From NCBI GenBank assembly GCA_032358255.1, contig JAULBX010016971.1:1-64000 (forward strand): a DNA stretch of 64,000 bases, read 5' to 3'. This document shows, one piece after another, positions 46,285 through 57,293 of this stretch. Each line of letters starts with the position of its first letter. Within the stretch, counting starts at the first letter, position 1. The notes below the pieces were generated by a model. The model was given only the letters and a program-made list of their open reading frames with translations, did not search any database and was not told the DNA's origin. The position numbers and the translations under genes were made by a program. The stretch comes from Heterotrichella gracilis. Taxonomy: Eukaryota > Sar > Xanthophyceae > Tribonematales > Xanthonemataceae.

Positions 46285-46615
46285 ACTAGGCGAGGTGCTC
46301 CTGGAGGGTGGTTCAAGCGCCACGCGGTGAATGCGGTGCTGCACAAGGCGCAGGATGCAGAGTGGCGCCATCTCAAGGGGGTGATGTCAATGATGGGCAC
46401 TGGGTGGTGGACATGAGTTCTACCAACATCTGCGTTTGGGGCAGATCTACAGCTGCAGGTGCAGAATGGCATTATCTGGAGGAGTGATGGGCACTAGCTA
46501 CAGGAGAGGATGTTCCTGAAAGGTCCGCCTTCATGGTGCAAGCGCCATGCGGTGCATGGAGTGTTGCGCAAGACGCAGGATGCACAGTGGCGCTTCCTCG
46601 GTGCGTGATGGTGTG
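46285..46615 (+). repeat. Two relics of the CS-domain gene 3' end
   Basis: About 46290-46385 and 46505-46612 resemble the last exon at 51586 read in its own sense: AAGCGCCA, GTGCTG-A-AAG-CGCAGGATGCA-AGTGGCGC and TCAAGGGGGTGATG. They are on the opposite strand to the parent. Both are broken and preceded by GTGATGGGCACTAG. Confidence 0.75.
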
Positions 46616-47065
46616 GGAGTTTGGAGGGCAGGGCAGGGCAGGGACAGGGAACAGGGTGCCATTGCCAACTATCCAAGGCACAGTGGATTCATTCAGTGCC
46701 GGCAGGGTATATGCACTGTAGTAAGTTACGCTCCCACCCGCCAGGGCGTCAAGGGCAGGATTCTTTGCATTTACAGATGCCTGTGCTGTTGGCTACCCGC
46801 TGCCAACCAGTGTGACAGCCTTATATGTCTGAATGAACAGTGTGTACACAAAAAAATGGAGTGAGTGCAATATGTACGCGTATGGACAGTGTATTGCAGT
46901 TCAGTTCAGTGTGGTCAAACTTAGAGAGGTTTTGGTCCCACATGTCTTGGCATGTTTGTCACTACAAGTACCGTGACTGGCCCCAGCTCTTCCTGGGCGC
47001 TTCCAGTTATTCCTGGGCATGCTCCTGGTCCCTCAGGTTTGGGGCCTGGGGTGGGGCGGGAAGCC

Positions 47066-47081
47066 TGGAATCCGGATTCCA
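47066..47081. repeat. 16-bp perfect palindrome
   Basis: TGGAATCCGGATTCCA has no spacer. No gene lies next to it. Confidence 0.9.
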
Positions 47082-48345
47082 GCCTTCCTGGATATCCCTT
47101 GGCAATGCGGCCAATGCCTGGATGAGGCAGAATTGTGAGTTTGATTGGGGCAAGGGTAATAAGACTATAGGACTGTATCCTGTCCTATTATTATCTGATA
47201 CCGTTGCGAGTACCGGGGCAGTTGCCAACTGAGTCGGAGTTCCTGTGGCAATGTGACAAGTTGGGGACTCCAAATTTGAAATTTGGGCGCAGGCCAAGTG
47301 TCACTTCCGCAGGGCCCTGCAGGGTCCCATCAGGCAAGGGGGCCAAGCTCGGTGATAAACTCCGAAAGCTTGCCGTTTGTCGGTAGAGTCGCATTGAAGC
47401 CTGTTGTAGCGACAGCCGAGGTACCTCAGCGTATCTTCTGGCCTCCTGTGCACACATTTGGCGGTGTGGCTAGCCTTGCAAACGGTCGAGGGCGACGGTA
47501 CCTGTGGTGACACCGACAGGACTAAGCGGTAGTTTCGTGCGGAGCTCGAGGTGAGAGTCGGCCCCTGAGTGCTTGACCAGCCGTGCGTCGTGCTTGCTGC
47601 CCTCTTGTCAGTTCGTGGCCGCTTTGTCGTCGCAGCTCGGCCGGTTTGGGGTGTGCATGGGTGGTGGTGTGCTGGCTATAGCTCCCACGCACACCTATCG
47701 GCCTAGGGTAAGCCAAAACCCATAACCTCTGCCTTCTCACACATATTTGAGCTGATGCTGTCGCTATCTTGTGTGTTCGCGTGTGATCATACGGTGGAAT
47801 AGTGGTTTGCTGTCGTAATACGGTTACCCTGCCGAGTTTTGGGTCGTTTTTCTTTTTCCCGGCGAAAGCTAGCTGGAAGTGCTACATGGGGGGTGCAAGG
47901 CAAGTCCAGGTGCCAAGCATATGCAAGTGCATTTAAGTGCTGAGCATACCCAGGTGCTGAATACAAAAGCAACTACTGAAAATGAGCCGCAGACCTGCAG
48001 CTAGTCTATTTGAAAAGGGCTATATAGAAAATGCATGCATGCATAAATTACGAAGCTACTAGTGAAACTGGTGGTAGTCATTGCCTAAAAGAGGGACTGC
48101 TATAAACCGCATATAAACACTACAGTTCATAACGGTGTACCACAAAGTGTTCTGGGCACTGCACGTGCTGCCACACCAGCTTAGTCTTCCCTGTTCGGCC
48201 CCCTATAAATTTAAAAGTTGTGTCTCTCAGGTCTTGAGCAACGTGACGCAACCCTAACTAAGGGCTTAAGGCATCGGACACCGGTGCCCCAGTCAGCGAC
48301 ACGCAGTTGCGATTATCCAGTTGAGGTATGGCGTCCCCGGGGGCC

Positions 48346-48375
48346 TAGCGAACATGCGGGCCCGCATGTTCGCTA
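48346..48375. repeat. 30-bp perfect palindrome
   Basis: The half TAGCGAACATGCGGG is followed directly by its exact reverse complement. It lies about 300 bases upstream of the gene at 48671 and just after a CCCCGGGGG stretch. Confidence 0.97.
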
Positions 48376-48407
48376 CCCTATTTACTAAGTTGCACGCATC
48401 CTAGCAT

Positions 48408-48500
48408 TACAGCCAGATTAGCAGTCAGTGTTGCACTATGAGACGCCAAGCAGTTCTTTTCTGGCACTGCTTATACCACCTGTACTACAATGTGCACTTA
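48408..48500 (+). repeat. Dispersed repeat, copy 4
   Basis: AGCCAGATTAGCAGTCAGT is followed by GTTGCAC, GACGCCAAGCAGTTCTTT and CTGGCACTGCTTAT, matching the copies at 1-45, 30822 and 30962. Confidence 0.65.
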
Positions 48501-48670
48501 AGCTTACCAAGGTACTCCCACTAAGGTACTACAATGGCTTGCAGCGTGTGCATGGATCCGCATAAGCTGCATGCAAAATGCCTTTGGTACCCAGATATGT
48601 TACAATACATCATATACATAGCACGGCCATCTCTAGCCTGGGCTGACTGACATAATTGGCGTCTTACCAG

Positions 48671-50562
48671 TACTGGGATTTTCAACCACTACTGCCACGG
48701 CGGTTTTCGCAGGCGGTCCTCAACCACCGCGAGAACCCCTACCGCATCATCCGGCGCGATGAGCCGGGGGGCACACTCTACATCGCAGACTTCTACCTGG
48801 CCACCTACCAGATCCACATCCACAGCGACTACTTGGGTGCCGTCAGGGCCGTCCATGTGAAACAGTCGGCTGGAGGGCTGCGCCACACTGTCAACCCGGT
48901 TGATGCGCTGCTGCTGCTGAGGTGGTGGCGGGGCACGGGGTACCAGTGGTGACGCGCCTGCTGCTGGCTGAGAGTGGTACGCTGCTCACATCCCCTGCTC
49001 CCAGGCTTTTTTCAAGGTTCGTAGCTTAGGGTTTTTGAAGTTACCCCTGAACCCTAAAGCTGTCGTAACGCGCCTGCTGCTGGCTAAGAGTGGTACGCAG
49101 CTCCCATCCCCTGCTCCCAGGCTTTTTTTGGCGTTAGGGTTTAGGGTTCCTAGAACTACTTCCTAGAACCTAAACCTGTTGTGACGCGCCTGCTGCTGGC
49201 TGAGAGTGGTACGCTGCTCCCATCCCCTGCTCCCAGGCTTTTTTTGGGTTTAGGGTTTTGGGTTTAGGGTTTGAATTTACCCCTAAACCCTAAACCCTAA
49301 ACAGCTCTTGCAATGTCTGCATACTTGGCTGCACAGGTGACAAGGCGGTTGGGTCTCAAGGTAGGGCAGGCTCAGAAATTCAATGCATTTTTTAATGATC
49401 GAATGGACTGGGCCTTTGTAGTGCGTACGATCCCTAGAAATGGACTCAAATTTTTTTGGCATGGCGGCAACTTGCAAGTTTTGATAGGAAACATGCGCCA
49501 TGACAGCAACCTGGAAACATCCCAATATTCAAGGTTTTATCTACCCTGTCCTTCAGGCCAGGTGGAAGGCATGGAGGTGGGCGGGGAGGTCGCCACTGAG
49601 GTGGAGCAAGGGCTGCGCTACATCGTCAAGCGTGCTGAAGGGACGCCTGCCGAAGGGTAAGGCCACCCGCAATATATAGCGTGGTTGCAACGCCGGTAGG
49701 GCCGGTGGGGACCACGGTGGGGGCTGGAATTTGATCGGATCGGTGCATTCGTCGCATTTTTAACCAGGCCATCCAGTGTTATTCTGGGTTCCGTTGGGGA
49801 TGTGACGTGTCCCAAAGTGACTCTCCCAGTGCGCAGGCTGCTCCCCATCCCTGGAAATCATGGTGTTCATGTCCCACCATTAAAAACTGGAATTCCAATC
49901 ACAAGATAATCCTGCACCAACTGAGCACCAAATCCCAATCTCAACACCCCAGATCCCCAAACGCCAATTGCCATCCTCCATCCCCATCCCCAGCTTATGG
50001 TACCAGTCCCAGCTTCTTCAGGATTGAGGTGGAAATTTTTCTTTAATTTGTTTGTTTCTGCAGGAGTGAGGTGGAACAAGCAGAGGTTGAAAAGGTGTTC
50101 AACACAGTGAAGAAGTTGGCGTGCACCAAGTTCAGGACCGAAGGCTATCCACAGCACGCTGCTGCCGCCGCCGCAGTGGCCGAGGTGATCAGCTCGGAGG
50201 CGGGTGCGGTGTTGCTGAAAAAGGGTGGCTGGCCCCTTTTCGTGACGCGCATGACTGGCCCCTCCAGCGGCGCTGGTGAAGGCAGCAAATTCATCGATGA
50301 GATCACGTATGGGTGCGATTGGTCGCACTACTGGGTCGGTTTGCCACAATACATGACCAAGGATGTGTCGACGATGCTAGGCTTTGTCGGCACTGTTGTG
50401 ACCACCCTTGGAGCGGTCCCTGGGCTGCAGGTGGCGGCACCCATTGTTGGGGTATATTTGGGTGCGTATGCAGGTGTGGTGGTGTCGTTTGACCGAGGCA
50501 ATGGTGTGTGGCTGGATGGGTACTGGGTCTCCATGGGAACGCCCATCCCAAAATCTGCGTGA
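48671..50562 (+). CDS. Unrecognised protein with hydrophobic C-terminal segments
   Basis: Four exons fit in continuous phase: 48671-48948, 49305-49336, 49557-49656, 50064-50562 (302 residues; 5' end unresolved because the first starts at an acceptor). I do not recognise the family. The first exon is rich in aromatic and basic residues (YWDFQPLLPRRFSQAVLNHR, IADFYLATYQIHIHSDYLG). The tiny second exon would give CSCNVCILGC, a tight Cys cluster, and is the least certain. The last exon has a charged helix (SEVEQAEVEKVFNTVKKLAC) and then Gly/Val-rich hydrophobic stretches (TMLGFVGTVVTTLGAVPG, APIVGVYLGAYAGVVVSF) that could form a membrane hairpin. The first intron has three copies of its own 5' end. 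Confidence 0.6.
48946..49245 (+). repeat. Three tandem copies of an intron start
   Basis: GTGACGCGCCTGCTGCTGGC and the following GAGAGTGGTACGCTGCTC-CATCCCCTGCTCCCAGGCTTTTTT occur near 48949, 49066 and 49182. TTTAGGG and CCCTAAA runs lie between them. Confidence 0.92.
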
Positions 50563-51585
50563 GGATACGGATGTGCTTCAGTGTTGCCCTGGCTTTGAAG
50601 TCTGGTTAGTTTCTGCGGGCGGAGCAAGGGTGGGCGGTACATTATCCCGGTTGCCCTAGGGGCCTCACGCCTGGTGTGAAATTGTGGAGGGATTGGAAAT
50701 TTAAATCATCAATGTGAGGCTGGTTCAAGTATCAATTCCTTTCCAGAATGGCCTCTGTGGCGATGAACTAGGTCATTGCCATATCACATGTCGAGAACTT
50801 GGGTAACATCAAAGTCCCAGCTGAGCAGATGATACAGATATTTGGTAGTGAGTGTTTCAGGTTTCTTGCTGTGTGTCAAAGGTTGATTATTTTCCTGTGC
50901 ACCTGGTAGAGAGGAATATCTTGGTGGAATATTTGACATTCTAAACAGTGACAAGGGACATATTGAATTCAGCGTTACAACAGTTGTAGAGTGACAAGAT
51001 CAGATTCGAATCGTCACTGTGGTTCATGCACTACTTAGGTCAAGACAACTCTTTGTTAAGGGTTGTCCTCGTGCGATAATTGTTCCCACTTGTCGTCAGC
51101 CCAAGCGGCTTTGTAGTCCCTCATCCCTGCTTGCCATTGATATCCGAGACGAAAACCAGCTGCTGTAACATCATCAAGCCCTCATCTTTTGAGAGAACAT
51201 TGAAAATTGAAGAGACTAAATCACATCAGTAACGAGACCCCCCTTCCAGCATGCCACATTGACTGAGACAATCATGTATTCCAATCAAACAACCCATCGC
51301 TCTTTAGTTGGAACCAAAGTACATATACATTATTCCTGTAGATCTCCCCCACATGCCTCAAGAGACAACGCCTCAGGAATATCAATTGAGGATACCCACC
51401 CCATCATGCTTTGAGGAAGCGCCACTTTGCATCCTGCGTCTTGCGCAGCACCACGCACACAGTCTGGCACTGACTGTGGACCTCGAGGGTCTCCTCTCCC
51501 AGGTCCTCCCAACCCTTTCTCACCAGGCTTCAAGGAAGCACCACCTTGTGGTTTGCCCCGCCATGACCCTAAATCCCCCACCCCA
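50563..51585. other. Intergenic between convergent genes
   Basis: No gene seen. The sequence is less GC-rich than the exons. At about 51405-51500 (minus strand) lies a copy of the CS-domain exon end (QTVCVVLRKTQDAKWRFLKA then TGA), directly downstream of the real stop. Confidence 0.55.
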
Positions 51586-54500
51586 TCACCCCTTGAGGAA
51601 GCGCCACTCTGCATCCTGCGTCTTCTTCAGCACCACGTACACAGTCTGGCGCTTGGTGTTGACCTTCCAGGTGCACTTCTCAGCCACCACCCGCTTGTAC
51701 AGGCGGGGAACGTGCAGGTGGTGAGCGGCTCCAGCGCACACAGCCCACAGCTCCAGGGATGTGTTGGTGATGAGTACACGCACCTGGGGGGATATGCGAG
51801 GAAGGGCTGTTTAAGGTTTGGGGGTTCTACCGCTACAGGATCATCCAGCAGTAGAGGCTGGTGGCTTAGAATTACACTGAATTAATTTTGAGATAATGGT
51901 AAATGCAGGTGGTGGGCGGCCCCCGCATGCACAGCCCACAGCTCAAGGGATGTGTTGGTGATGAGCACGCGCACCTGGGGACAGGAAAAAGAAGGAGGGT
52001 CATTTAGGGTTTTGGTCTTTCATTTGTCTACAGCTACAGTGATCATCCAGCGATTGGGGCTGGTGACATAGGGTCATTCTGTAATATATTTTAAGATGTT
52101 GGACTTGCAGGTGGTGGGCAGCGCCTGTGCACACAGCCTCACAGCTTTAGACAAGTGATGTCCACACGCAGGGGAGAGGGTTTGGGTGTAGGGTTTTAGG
52201 GTGGCATATACGACGGCACTGATCATCTGCGCCCTGTCCCGATGTCCCTCAGGATTTGAACAGTTTCCCTAGGGTTTTCCCCTAGGGTTTCCTCACGGGT
52301 TTGTACACTCCAAGCTGCAGTTGGCAATGCATGGGACTGCTATGTGCTATTGACACCACTGCAAATCCAACATTTTAAAATAGATGACAGAGTGACCCTG
52401 TGCCACCAGCCCCAATGCAGGCAGTCACAGTCCTGATGCCCATGAAGAACGTGAAGGGTTTTTGCAGGCTTTTCTCAAGGGTTCCATGCACTCCCCACCT
52501 GCTCCCTGGTGACTGGCTCCCCAATGCGCGCAATCACGCAGATCTCAAACTCCTCATCATCAGTGAACGCGTAGTCGTTAATCTCCCGTCGGGGCAGGCT
52601 GGGGGGCAGGTCGGACACGTCGATCACGTCGGGGCGCTTGGCAATGTGCACCTGGAAGGAGGAAACAGAGGGAGGGGCTTTGTACGTGCAGGGTCGAGGA
52701 TAATAAAAAGACAATATTGATGTAGATGGTTTAGATGAGAAAGAAATACTACATTAAAGCCCTTGATGGAGGCAGATTTTGGGGTTGCCTTGTGTCTGGA
52801 TGCAGCAATCATTGTATCTTGCTTTAGTAATATCTCACTTATCTCTTGTACCCTCCGTGTGTACATTGTGGCAGAACGTGATGGTGCAAGGGCAACAGGT
52901 GCTGAAGAGATTGCAGAATGGGCAGAAAGAACAGGAAAACCAATAACGGGAAGAAGGTTAACCCCCAAAACTTGCTAGTACCCACCTTTGGCGCCGGTGG
53001 CTCCCACTTATACACCCCGTCCACCTGCACCCCCTCCTCCACCTTGCCCAGCCGCTCCCCAAGCTCCTCTGCAACCCTTAGCCAGGGTAACGGCCCACCC
53101 ACGCCCCCGCCTGGTGCCCCACCACTGCCCAGGACTGGCGCCAGGCATGCCGCCACCTTGTCAGCTGCTGCGCGCATGCCAGGCATCTCGCCTGCGAGTT
53201 GATAAAGTTCAGCGTTTAGGGTCTACAAAACGTTGAGTAAATTAGTGCTTGGGTTGGGTACATTTTTTAAGCTAGTCAATAGGAGTCTCAGGTACCAGAA
53301 TGTGATCCCAAAACCCTTGAAAAAGGCCTGAAACCTGATAAACCTTACAAAGCCACCAGCTGTGCACCTGGAACCCTAGGAAAACAGCTTCTGCCACCCA
53401 CCTGCCCCCGGCCCAATGCTCAGCAGCGCCCCCCTGCCCACCAAAAACAGCGCCAACCCCGGCCAGCAGCAGCAGCCATCCTCCAGCACGGGGTAGCCCC
53501 CCACCATGTGGGTGGGGTGGGTGGCCTGGAGGGGCCCCAGCAGGGGGTCTGAGGGGGTGGTGAAGGAGCGGCCGGTGGCAAGCCACAGGTGGTGGGGGGT
53601 GAGGGTGTGGCGGGTGGTGGTGCTGGAGGGGTCAAAGTCCCTGTGGGGTTGGGGGGTGAGAGGGGTGCGTGACAGTGGTGATAGAGGGTGGGGTGAGTGG
53701 TGTTGCTGGAAGGGCCAAACATCATGTGAGGCTGTGGTGGTACCTGTGAGCTCCAGCTACAGCAGCTGTACCCTCACCTGTGCAGCTCCTTAGGCGGCGG
53801 CATCTGCTGCGCCAGGTGGACCACCATGCCCTCCCCTGCCCACTCCACTGCCGTCACCTCTGAGCGATCATACAGCTGCACACGGCCTGCGATCATGTGG
53901 TCAATAAAAATAAATGCAATAATATATTAATTAATGAACAAACAAATAGATATAGCATTTCCATTCCACTGACATCACCTCTGAGCAGCCATACAGCTGC
54001 ACACGGCCTGCACAAATTGTTTACATGATCAATTGCGCAATCTCGCAACCATTGCCGCACCCCATACCCAATACTTTTCAGTGGCACAATGGGTACGTAC
54101 TCTCATGGTCAAAGCATGATATAGCACTCCTGCACCAGCACTCCCAATGAGATCTATTGTATATACGCTTCCCCCTTAATTGTGAATGGCCACGACTTCA
54201 TTGGAGTGTGGCCTAAAGCAATGTTCAAGTTGTCATTTTCATCCTTAGCATATTAGCAGATTTCTCTTCATTTTACTCTCCATTCCTCACCGCTCTTGAT
54301 GCGCATGTTGAGCACCTTCATGGCCAGGCGATTGAGTGTGGCCTGCTGCTATCTTTATTACAAAGTTTTTTTTTTTTTTTTTTTTTGGTTTACTTTCTCA
54401 CCGCTCTTGATGCGCATGTTGATCGCCTTCATTGCCAGGCGGTTGAGTGTGGCCTGGCGCCGCGCATCCCTGCACATAGACAGCCGGCCCCTAGGATTGC

Positions 54501-57293
54501 TCTCGGCCACAAAGGGGCGCAGGTTCTTGCCCCCGTGCCATGCTGCCTCCACCTCAAAATCCTGCTGCTGGAGCTCCCTGGGGGGCAGAAAAATCCAGGG
54601 TTTGGGTTCATGATATGGGTGCAGGGTTTGAACAAGGGTTTGGGCGTCATGCATGCTTCCGTGCACACAGTACTGCCATGACCAGCGTGCCAGCGTATGA
54701 CGCAATGTAGGTCAATTGTTGCAAATTAAGGTCGGTGTTGTCATTCCAAGCGACTGACCCTCACCTGCGGTACACCAGCGTTACGCGCTCCGCCCCCCGG
54801 TTCAATGCGGACACCACCAGCTGAGCGGCGGTCATGCCCCCGCCAACCACTGCCACGTGCTTGCCTGCGGGAGCAGCGGAGGTTGTGTGTGTATGTGTGT
54901 GTTAATGGGGTGGGAAGATAGGAAGCCTTTTGCACAGTTTGACATCCTGACATCCTGACATCCATGGGTACAATACCTCAATCAACACTATTTTTGAGGT
55001 AAATCTACGGCACAGTTAGGTTTGGGATTTTATTTTCCGGTCAAGTCAAGGCCCTTGCCATTAATCACTTCAAATTGCAGTATCATACCACCCCTGGCAT
55101 ACAATGCACACCACTTACTGCAAGAGAATTAGGGTTCAGCTTTAGGGTTTTGCATACCTGTCAGGTCCAGCCCTCTGACGTCGATCTCCTCCGAGTGTTG
55201 TATCGCCCCTTGGCATGCATTTGGCGCGGTTGCGATAGCCAAAACAGCCCATTGGGGCAAGTTGGGGCGCATGCAATTGCCGCAGTAGGCCACAGCGCGC
55301 GTGCACAGCCGGCGGCCGTTGTCCAATATAACCACACAGGCACCTGCAATGGGATGTGAAAGAGGTATGAAAGGGGGGATAGAAGCAATGATACTTTCCA
55401 TAGTTGTACTCCTTGAGTGGTCAGACGAGCGCATGCGTTGTCTCTACAACCAGTCGTTGTTCAACGCTATCAATTGTTCATGATTTAAAGCATGATTTAA
55501 CGTACGGGCACAGCTGGCGGCCGTTTTTTAATGTAGGCGTTGGCAGAATGATACCAAAAAGCAAACTTAAATATTCAAATCATCATGCGCCAGCCCCCAC
55601 CTGTGCCCGCCCCCAGCCGCTGCGCCTCTTTCTCGCTCATCTTCTCCACCTTTACTGCGCGCGCCTTCATCACTGCCCGCAGCTGCCTGTGCAGCTTCCG
55701 CACGATGAGCGCCTCACAGAAGTCATGGAAGAGGGTGTAGGAGGGCAGGGGGGCGAAGGACTCGCAGGCATCAATCAGCTCCTGCGGGTGGGGTTGGATC
55801 AGTATGTAAGGGGTAAGCTGGGATTATGAAGGGGAGGAGGAATAAGGAGATAATGGCATACATTACATTACATGCGTGCCCCCGAGGGGATGCATCCACC
55901 GATGGTAGGCAAACGCCAGGCCCTCCTGTCCAACACAATACGCTGCCAGGTGCCAGTCCCAAAAAGATTTCTGGCAATAAGGTCCCTGATACTGATAAGG
56001 AGGGAATGGCATGTGGGGGGGTGTTGAAGGTTGTGGTCAGGGAAGGGAGGGCATGCGGGGCATGTGGTGCCATGTGGAGGGCAAATAAGCATAGTGGTGT
56101 AGGATGGTCATATGGGCAGGCTTCCACATTGTGAGGCCAATGTGTAATATATTTTGAGTTTTCTTCTTCCCACACCTTTGCCTTGCCCTGTTTCTGCACG
56201 TAGTTGATCATGGCATGCAGCCAGGGTTGGGTAACCCGACCATGCAGCACATGAGGACACTACTCCTCATTGCGCGTAACCCTCTCCCAATGATTGCCCA
56301 AATTTGGGCAATCCCCCACTCAAAAAAGCAACATATAGAAGCTAGTCTTCCCTGATCCACGCAGGTATCCAAGGACAGTCTAGCCAGCTAGTAGGTTTGT
56401 TTCTTGCTCTCACCTTTGCCTTGCCCTGCTTCTGCACATAGCTGATCATTGCATGGAGCTTTGGGTGTGGTGTCCACACGTAGGGGGAGCGCAGGTGCCG
56501 CACCTCCAGGCGTTCCATGCGATCAAACCAGGCACCCAGCCAGGCGCCATGCTCATCAACCACCACAGTGTTCTGTGTGAATTGAAAACAAGCTGTGATT
56601 CCGAGCCATATAAGGATATACAGAACCCATGCGCCATGGTCTACCACTATCACTGTACACGTGTTTTGGGCATGCAGTTCAGAGTCGGCCATTGCTGGTC
56701 ATTGAACAGGCGCGTTGGCAATGGAGGACAACCAATTCTGTGGATATTGAAACCCTAAAATGCGCATTCCGCCAGGGCCCAAGCAGCTACCCACAGGAAG
56801 TGTCCTTTTGCTGCTTCGTTTGGGGCCTGTGGTGTGTGCACAGGGACGCGGCTATTGTGACACCCTTGGTATCCCAGTATTTGAGTTAGTACTCAGTACA
56901 CAAAGACCCTGAAAAAGACCCACCTTTTCTACATGGCCAGGCAGTCTCGTGACCAGGTGGAGCGCTGCTCTGCCTGCACCGATGACAACCAAGTCCAGAA
57001 GCTCCTGCCAGGTGTTGTTGGGCAGAAGCGCTGTCAGTATATAAGATAATGTGGTGCATGTATGTATGAGCTGCTACCAGATGGTGGCAGCCACAAGTGC
57101 TGTAAGCAAATAAAGTGAACGGGGTACATGTATGTGTTACCACAAGGCGGGGGAAGTAACAGGGCAGTCCGCAAAGGGGTGCACGTGGGCACTGCAATTA
57201 CATGGGCGTAGCAGTGAAAGACTTGCTGGTGTGTCGGGGTGCAGCAAATCTATGACCTGATGTTTGCCGGCTTACCTTGTCAGGAGTCGCCAT
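51586..57293 (-). CDS. Flavin-dependent oxidoreductase fused to a CS domain
   Basis: Twelve exons join in phase: 57276-57293, 56924-57004, 56414-56572, 55601-55781, 55158-55343, 54765-54864, 54402-54577, 53778-53886, 53402-53640, 52986-53191, 52499-52651, 51586-51783 (601 residues). The ATG starts MATPDK, followed by an FAD-type Rossmann motif LDLVVIGAGRAALHLV. A second dinucleotide motif HVAVVGGGMTAAQLV lies near residue 215, then LVYRRELQQQDFE. LWLATGRSF, MVGGYPVL and GLALFLVGRGALLSIGPGA resemble the FAD/NAD(P)-binding proteins related to lysine/ornithine N-monooxygenases. The last about 95 residues form a CS domain (INDYAFTDDEEFEICVIARI, HLHVPRLYKRVVAEKCTWKV, TKRQTVYVVLKKTQDAEWRF) closest by eye to CacyBP/SGT1/p23. 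The substrate is unknown. No signal or membrane segment is seen, so a cytosolic site is likely. Confidence 0.88.
51905..52180 (-). repeat. Two acceptor-edge copies of the CS exon
   Basis: GCAGGTGGTGGGCGGC-CC-GC...CACAGCCCACAGCTC-AGGGATGTGTTGGTGATGAG-AC-CGCACCTGGGG at 51906-51980 copies 51713-51792. A more decayed copy is at about 52108-52175. Both lie upstream of the exon in gene sense. Confidence 0.9.
53970..54015 (-). repeat. Acceptor-edge copy of exon 53778-53886
   Basis: TGACATCACCTCTGAGCAGCCATACAGCTGCACACGGCCTGC repeats 53853-53891 in the upstream intron. Confidence 0.85.
54288..54350 (-). repeat. Donor-edge copy of exon 54402-54577
   Basis: CACCGCTCTTGATGCGCATGTTGA-C-CCTTCAT-GCCAGGCG-TTGAGTGTGGCCTG is repeated at 54290-54345 and 54400-54457. 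A run of about 22 T (54365-54386) lies between the two. Confidence 0.92.
56165..56230 (-). repeat. Donor-edge copy of exon 56414-56572
   Basis: ACCTTTGCCTTGCCCTG-TTCTGCAC-TAG-TGATCAT-GCATG is shared by 56175-56218 and 56413-56456, with the copy in the following intron. Confidence 0.9.

Larger units (their letters stand above)
45276..48670. other. Intergenic, repeat relics and palindromes
   Basis: The 5' exons of the ATXR3-like gene should begin here but I could not place them. The region contains two relics of the 3' end of the oxidoreductase-CS gene (46290-46615), a 16-bp palindrome (47066-47081), a 30-bp palindrome (48346-48375) and a dispersed repeat (48410-48500). Open frames show no recognisable protein. 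Confidence 0.45.

Noticed and set aside
46285-46615. A separate plus-strand gene with a CS domain
   Set aside because: Copies are short, interrupted and tandem; they are relics of the 51.6 kb exon.
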